NCBI GenBank assembly: GCA_002508705.1
Contig: DAYL01000023.1
Location: 418 to 28,388, forward strand
DNA length: 27,971 nucleotides
Direction of reading: 5' to 3'
DNA from: Methanoculleus sp. UBA374
GTDB lineage: Archaea; Halobacteriota; Methanomicrobia; Methanomicrobiales; Methanoculleaceae
The notes beneath the pieces are model-generated. The model worked only from the letters and a program-made list of their open reading frames with translations, was not told where the DNA came from and searched no databases. Within the stretch, counting starts at the first letter, position 1, and each line of letters begins with the position of its first letter. The position numbers and the translations under genes are program-made. Positions 23,999 through 27,971 of the stretch are shown here, piece by piece.

Positions 23999-24816
23999 TC
24001 TTTCCTTCGCACTGCAAGTACGTCGGGTCCGCGACCGGCACTCCGTACGGGAACCGGGCCTACTTCCTCTCGCGCTACCTGGTCCGGGAGACCGCGAGCG
24101 GCATGGAGGTGCTCGAGGTGGAGACCGATCCGGGCGAGACCGGGCTGATACGGACGGTGCTCTCGACCCGGGTGCTCGCCGCCGGCGACGAGGTCTACCG
24201 TTACCCGGATCGCGTGAACATCCATGATCGAACATTCTTGATGGAGGCGGCGGCCCGGTCCGGGCGCCGGTGCACCGTATTCTTCGGCCACGACGAACAG
24301 ACCACGTTCGTGTTCGACCCGGACCTCTCGGGGCTCCTCCGTATCCACGTCTACGACATCACCCCGCCCCGCCCCCACCTCTCAGCCACGCTCCAGGACC
24401 TGGAGAAGACCGGGCTCTTCGGCGACCTCGGGGTCGTCTTCGAGCATCATATCCGGGATATCCGGGAGATCGAAGCCGACGTCTACCCCTGCCGCGCGGC
24501 CGGCTTCCCCCGCACCCTCGACGCGGACCGGCTCCGGCCGGGCGACCGGGTTGCGGGGTGTCTTACTGCGAAAGAACTGGTGAGGGAGTGGTACGACGAG
24601 ACGGTCACGGTGGAGAGCATCTGCCCGCTCGGGGCGGTGGCGGACGAGCCTTTCATCGCCCGGTGCTGCCGGAGCGAGCGGTCCGGCATCGGGCGCTGGA
24701 ACGGCAGGTTCGGCGAGGTCGTTCACTGGGGTGCGTCGCCCAGGATGATCGCTGAGGCGGTCTGGCACGTTGCGGCCGCATGGAGGAAGCAGAATGACGA
24801 AGATCGCGGTCGTTGA
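23995..24816 (+). CDS. Unrecognised protein within the aks cluster, 273 residues
   Basis: I do not recognise the family. The protein starts MIFPSHCKYVGSATGTPYGNRAYFLSRYLVRE and appears soluble. It has beta-rich stretches (residues 25-75, then VFFGHDEQTTFVFDPDLSGLLRIHVYDITP) and a helical C-terminus (AKELVREWYDE and later). Cysteines occur near residues 7, 93, 164, 188, 206 and 220. It overlaps aksE by 4 bases and aksF by 23, so it is co-translated with the 2-oxosuberate pathway and is likely to serve it. No catalytic motif can be named. Confidence 0.8.
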   Translation: MIFPSHCKYVGSATGTPYGNRAYFLSRYLVRETASGMEVLEVETDPGETGLIRTVLSTRVLAAGDEVYRYPDRVNIHDRTFLMEAAARSGRRCTVFFGHDEQTTFVFDPDLSGLLRIHVYDITPPRPHLSATLQDLEKTGLFGDLGVVFEHHIRDIREIEADVYPCRAAGFPRTLDADRLRPGDRVAGCLTAKELVREWYDETVTVESICPLGAVADEPFIARCCRSERSGIGRWNGRFGEVVHWGASPRMIAEAVWHVAAAWRKQNDEDRGR

Positions 24817-25762
24817 GGGCGACGGCATCGGGCGCGAGGTCGTGCCGATCGCCCGCGCGGTCATCGAAGCCGTGCGCCCGGACCTCGAGTTCTTCGAGGT
24901 TGAGGCTGGCTACGGGCTCTGGAAGCGGACCGGAAACGCCTGCGGGGAGGAGACGATGGCCGACCTCCGGTCGGCGGACGCCGTCCTCTTCGGGGCCGTC
25001 ACGACGCCCCCCGACCCCGGCTACCGGAGCGTCCTCCTCCAGATCCGCCGCGAACTCGATCTCTACGCGAACGTCCGGCCGATCCGGGGCGAGGGGGTCG
25101 ATATCGTCATCGTCCGGGAGAACACCGAGGGGCTCTACTCCGGCATCGAGTGGATGGAATCCGACCGGGCCTGCACCGTCCGGGTCGTCTCCCGCCGGGG
25201 GAGCGAGCGGATCGCCCGCTACGCCTGCGCCCTCGCGAAATCCCGCCGCCACCTCACCGTCGGCAACAAGGCGAACGTGCTGAAGTCGGACTGCCTCTTC
25301 GTCGAGGTCTGCACGGCAGAGGCCGCCCGGGCGGGGGTTCCCTGCAGGACCTGTTATATCGACGCGCTCGCTCTCGACCTCCTGATGCACCCGGATCGCT
25401 ACGACGTGGTCGTCACCACCAATATCTTCGGCGACATCCTCTCGGACGCCGCCGCCTATCTCGTGGGGGGGCTCGGGATGCTCCCGAGCGCGAACATCGG
25501 GGAGCGTCATGCCCTCTTTGAGCCCGTGCACGGGAGCGCCCCCGACATCGCAGGGAGGAATATCGCAAACCCCGTCGCAGCGATCCGGAGCGGAGCGATG
25601 CTGCTCTCGCACCTCGGCGATGCCGCCGCCGCCGCGGCCGTGGAGGAGGCCGTCCGCCGGGTGCTCGGTGCGGGCATCCAGACCCGCGACCTCGGCGGTG
25701 TCGCCGGCACCCGGGAGTTCGGTGCGGCGGTGCTCCGCGAGGTCGGCCGTGGGAAGGCCTAA
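24794..25762 (+). CDS. aksF: Isohomocitrate dehydrogenase AksF
   Basis: AksF oxidatively decarboxylates isohomocitrate and its homologues to the next longer 2-oxoacid, ending at 2-oxosuberate. The 322-residue protein has VEGDGIGREVVP at the N-terminus, RENTEGLYSGIEW (the substrate loop), NKANVLKSD, and NIFGDILSDAAAYLVGGLG with the metal-binding aspartates. The C-terminal EPVHGSAPDIAGRNIANP is the isocitrate/isopropylmalate dehydrogenase family signature. The start at 24794 follows GGAGGAAGCAGA, inside the end of the preceding gene. LeuB shares the fold; the context decides. Confidence 0.86.
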   Translation: MTKIAVVEGDGIGREVVPIARAVIEAVRPDLEFFEVEAGYGLWKRTGNACGEETMADLRSADAVLFGAVTTPPDPGYRSVLLQIRRELDLYANVRPIRGEGVDIVIVRENTEGLYSGIEWMESDRACTVRVVSRRGSERIARYACALAKSRRHLTVGNKANVLKSDCLFVEVCTAEAARAGVPCRTCYIDALALDLLMHPDRYDVVVTTNIFGDILSDAAAYLVGGLGMLPSANIGERHALFEPVHGSAPDIAGRNIANPVAAIRSGAMLLSHLGDAAAAAAVEEAVRRVLGAGIQTRDLGGVAGTREFGAAVLREVGRGKA

Positions 25763-25788
25763 ACGCTTCCGGGTCGAGAGTTACGGTT

Positions 25789-26637
25789 ATGGTAATGGTG
25801 GGATGCCACGTCTCCATCGCCGGTTCAATCGCCTTTGCGGTCGAGAGAGCGCGCGAGCGGGGCTGCGACACGTTTCAGATCTTCTCCCGGAACCCCCGGG
25901 GCTGGAAGGCAAAGGACCTTGACCCTGATTCGGTCGATGCTTTCAGGACGGCGATGAGCGCATCCGGGCTCGGTCCGGTTGTCGACCACATGCCTTACCT
26001 CCCTAACCCGGCCTCTCCCGACGATGAGATCTATGAGAAGTCGGTCGCGGCGCTCACCCGCGAACTCCAGCGCTGCGCCCTCCTCGGGATACCCTACCTG
26101 GTGACCCACCTCGGGCACCACCGCGGCGCCGGGGCGGAGGCGGGGCAGAAGCGGGTTGTCGCCGCCGTCAACCGGGCGCTCGCCGATGCCGGAGAGGGAG
26201 GCGTGATGCTGCTCCTTGAGAACACCGCGGGGGAGAAGAACAGCGTGGGAACGACCGCCGCCGACCTCTCCCGGATCCTCGACGGGCTCGATGCGGCAGA
26301 GCGGGTCGGGATCTGCTTCGACACCTGCCATGCTTTTGCCGCCGGCTACGACCTTCGGACTGCGGAGGGAGTCGATGCGGTCTTCGGGGAGCTTGAGGAC
26401 CTGATCGGCCTTGCCCGCCTCCGGGTCGTCCACCTCAACGACTGCAAAGGCGCTCTCGGGAGCGGGCTTGATCGGCACGAGCACATCGGGCTCGGGTCCA
26501 TCGGCGAGGAGGGATTCCGGCACATCCTCCGCCATCCGGCCGTCCGGGGCCTCCCCCTGATCTGCGAAACGCCCGTGGACGAGCGGCGGGACGATCTCGG
26601 GAATATCGCAAAGGTCCGGGAACTTGCGGGTGCATGA
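25789..26637 (+). CDS. nfo: Endonuclease IV (apurinic/apyrimidinic endonuclease)
   Basis: Nfo cleaves DNA backbones at abasic sites during base-excision repair. The 282-residue protein shows the zinc-binding motifs of the family: GCHVS at the N-terminus, THLGHHRG, LLLENTAG, CFDTCHAFAAGYD, VVHLNDCKG...LDRHEHIGLGSIG and LICETP. It starts at ATG 25789 or 25795 (MVGCHVS); ribosome binding sites do not settle it. It follows aksF by 26 bases and may share its transcript without a shared role. Confidence 0.93.
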   Translation: MVMVGCHVSIAGSIAFAVERARERGCDTFQIFSRNPRGWKAKDLDPDSVDAFRTAMSASGLGPVVDHMPYLPNPASPDDEIYEKSVAALTRELQRCALLGIPYLVTHLGHHRGAGAEAGQKRVVAAVNRALADAGEGGVMLLLENTAGEKNSVGTTAADLSRILDGLDAAERVGICFDTCHAFAAGYDLRTAEGVDAVFGELEDLIGLARLRVVHLNDCKGALGSGLDRHEHIGLGSIGEEGFRHILRHPAVRGLPLICETPVDERRDDLGNIAKVRELAGA

Positions 26638-26743
26638 GCGTATGCCTGCCGATTACACCCTGGCGGCGCCCGATCTAATTAATATTCAGTGCCTCTTATA
26701 ATAATCAGGTTCCCTCTCCCCTGCTGTCGGCCATAGCAAGGGA

Positions 26744-26751
26744 TTTATATT
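26744..26751 (+). promoter_or_regulatory. TATA box of the beta-propeller gene
   Basis: TTTATATT in AAGGGATTTATATTTATA lies about 175 bases before the ATG at 26924. A start site near 26770-26775 would give a leader of about 150 bases that contains the two hairpins listed below. Confidence 0.45.
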
Positions 26752-26788
26752 TATACCGCCATCCTGCAACTCACGAACCCTTTATCCG

Positions 26789-26819
26789 GCGGGATACCGG
26801 CTATTCTTCGGTATTCCGC
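26789..26819 (+). promoter_or_regulatory. First leader hairpin
   Basis: GCGGGATACCG (26789-26799) pairs with CGGTATTCCGC (26809-26819) across a nine-base loop; all 11 positions pair, one as a G-T wobble. It lies inside the predicted leader of the beta-propeller gene. It could be a regulatory structure or the end of a small RNA. Confidence 0.45.
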
Positions 26820-26828
26820 GGGAATTTC

Positions 26829-26876
26829 GTTTGTATGCCCGGGAGACGACCTGTTCCGGCTCCCGCGCATGCAAAC
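26829..26876 (+). promoter_or_regulatory. Second leader hairpin, 17-base stem
   Basis: GTTTGTATGCCCGGGAG (26829-26845) pairs with CTCCCGCGCATGCAAAC (26860-26876) with one wobble and one mismatch across a 14-base loop. It ends about 35 bases before the GGTGATCA ribosome binding site of the next gene. No known riboswitch is recognised. Confidence 0.5.
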
Positions 26877-26923
26877 ACCATCGCATGGGACGAAGGGGGC
26901 GTTCTCATCGTGGTGATCAAAGG

Positions 26924-27971
26924 ATGGCTGAACGTGAAACGCTGATTATAGTCTGTATCGTCCTTGGACTGCTGGTCTCGCCCGCTCTGGCGGTGCAGGC
27001 GGCCCCGGGAGAACTCGTACGTTTTTGCACCGCCGGTGGACCGCAGGAGCATCCTGATGTCGATGGGGATACGGTCGTCTGGGAGGACGGCCGGGATGGG
27101 AAGTATATCTACTACTCGGATACCCCCGGCGACACAGGCCGGAGAGCCACGGACGGGGGTGGTGGGCAGAAATACCCGTCCGTTTCGGGCGACTACATCG
27201 TCTGGGAGGACAACCGGAACATGAGCCCGGATGTCTACCTCTTTGGCTTCTCAACGGGAACGAAGGCGCTTACCGACGATCCGGAAGCCCAGCGGATGCC
27301 GGTCATCTACGGGGACCACGTCGTTTGGTACGATACGCAGGAAGACGGCGTCGACATCTGCCTCTACAACATCGAGACCGATCGCAAGACCTACCTTGAC
27401 TGCTCGCCGGTGACCGAGTGGAAGCCTGCGCTCTCCGAGCGGTACGTCGTCTGGGAGGAGAGCACCGGGGGCGGCGACATCTGGGCGTATGATATCCAGG
27501 CCCGGGAGAAGCAGCGGATCACCCGGGACAGTGCGCGGCAGACATATCCGGCTATATCCGGGAATCGGATCGTCTGGGAGGATTACCGGAATGGGTGGGG
27601 GAATCCCGACATCTATATGTACGACCTTGAGGATGGCCGGGAGTCGCGGATCACCCGCGACCCTGCGGGGCAGGTCTCCCCGGTGATCGACGGTGACCTC
27701 ATTGCCTGGGAGGATAACCGTGGCGGGGTGTGGAACATCTACCTCTGCGACCTCTCCCTGGGGGTGGAGGCGCAGATGTCCCTTGCTCCTTCCTCTACCG
27801 AGCAACTCTACCCTGCCGTCAGCGGTAATCGGATTGTCTGGCAGAACGGTCGCGGCTCTGGGTCGGACATCTATGCCTTCACCTATACCGGCGGTGCTCC
27901 CCCGGAGGCGGAGTTCTCGACGGACCGGACCTCCGGCACGGTCCCGCTCACCGTCCGGTTCACCGACCGGT
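26924..27971 (+). CDS. Exported seven-repeat beta-propeller protein with PKD-like domain (cut by window edge)
   Basis: The frame is open to the window end with about 349 codons visible. Residues 1-23 (hydrophobic LIIVCIVLGLLVSPALA, then a likely cut after ALA) form a signal peptide, so the protein is exported. Seven repeats of about 41-44 residues carry a VVWEDxRNG-like core with Trp at 53, 93, 134, 176, 217, 261 and 305. Each is followed by a DIYxYDL-like strand, as in TolB-type propeller repeats. From about residue 325, PEAEFSTDRTSGTVPLTVRFTDR opens a PKD-like domain. Such proteins are common on methanogen cell surfaces, where they likely bind partners or sugars. GGTGATCA is an excellent ribosome binding site. 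The C-terminus is missing. Confidence 0.85.
   Translation, partial: MAERETLIIVCIVLGLLVSPALAVQAAPGELVRFCTAGGPQEHPDVDGDTVVWEDGRDGKYIYYSDTPGDTGRRATDGGGGQKYPSVSGDYIVWEDNRNMSPDVYLFGFSTGTKALTDDPEAQRMPVIYGDHVVWYDTQEDGVDICLYNIETDRKTYLDCSPVTEWKPALSERYVVWEESTGGGDIWAYDIQAREKQRITRDSARQTYPAISGNRIVWEDYRNGWGNPDIYMYDLEDGRESRITRDPAGQVSPVIDGDLIAWEDNRGGVWNIYLCDLSLGVEAQMSLAPSSTEQLYPAVSGNRIVWQNGRGSGSDIYAFTYTGGAPPEAEFSTDRTSGTVPLTVRFTDR

Noticed and set aside
20523..25612. Large minus-strand frames opposite the aks cluster (20523-21509, 21124-22350, 22182-23372, 24653-25612)
   Set aside because: Antisense shadows of aks genes with no recognisable domains or start signals.
1..27971. CRISPR arrays, tRNA or rRNA genes, transposases, attachment sites
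   Set aside because: I looked through the intergenic stretches and found no regularly spaced repeats, cloverleaf-like sequence or transposase-like products.

Overview
The window is archaeal and comes from a hydrogenotrophic or formate-using methanogen. It carries the methyl-coenzyme M reductase operon, a formylmethanofuran dehydrogenase/heterodisulfide reductase operon, ftr, and a coenzyme B biosynthesis cluster. The high GC, the GGAGGTGA-type ribosome binding sites, the TATA-box promoters and the joining of fwd with hdrABC-mvhD point to the Methanomicrobiales (Methanoculleus-like). That lineage call is inferred from gene content, not from a database match.

Region 1 (1-3375, minus strand) is the mcr operon in the order mcrB-mcrD-mcrC-mcrG-mcrA. 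Only the first 56 or so codons of mcrA are inside the window. Region 2 (3376-3738) is the mcr promoter/leader plus the end of the upstream operon. Region 3 (3739-13434, minus strand) is one tightly packed ten-gene operon, fwdG-fwdF-hdrC-hdrB-hdrA-mvhD-fwdD-fwdB-fwdA-fwdC. It encodes a complete formylmethanofuran dehydrogenase together with a complete electron-bifurcating heterodisulfide reductase core, but no hydrogenase large or small subunit. Region 4 (13435-14015) is a divergent intergenic region with a palindrome at the fwdG promoter. Ftr (14016-14924, plus strand) follows and performs the next step of CO2 reduction.

Region 5 (about 14.9-17.1 kb, plus strand) is a less GC-rich accessory patch. 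It holds an unrecognised 347-residue protein and a second reading frame split by a single in-frame TAG. Region 6 (17191-25762, plus strand) is a nine-gene run in which every gene overlaps the next. It contains two tandem TiaS-like/Mmp11-family paralogues, a radical SAM protein, an IorA-like thiamine diphosphate enzyme, aksA, aksD, aksE, an unknown protein and aksF. AksA, AksD, AksE and AksF make 2-oxosuberate, the precursor of coenzyme B. The non-aks genes interleaved and overlapping with them are the best candidates here for an undescribed system, namely the unassigned later steps of coenzyme B synthesis. Endonuclease IV (nfo) follows after a 26-base gap.

Region 7 (26638-27971) has a TATA-like box, two strong leader hairpins and the start of an exported seven-repeat beta-propeller protein with a PKD-like domain, cut by the window end.

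The window thus covers the entry of the methanogenic pathway (Fwd, Ftr), its exit (Mcr), regeneration of the thiols (Hdr), and synthesis of the thiol cofactor coenzyme B that Mcr consumes and Hdr recycles. I saw no rRNA, tRNA, CRISPR array, transposase or insertion sequence.
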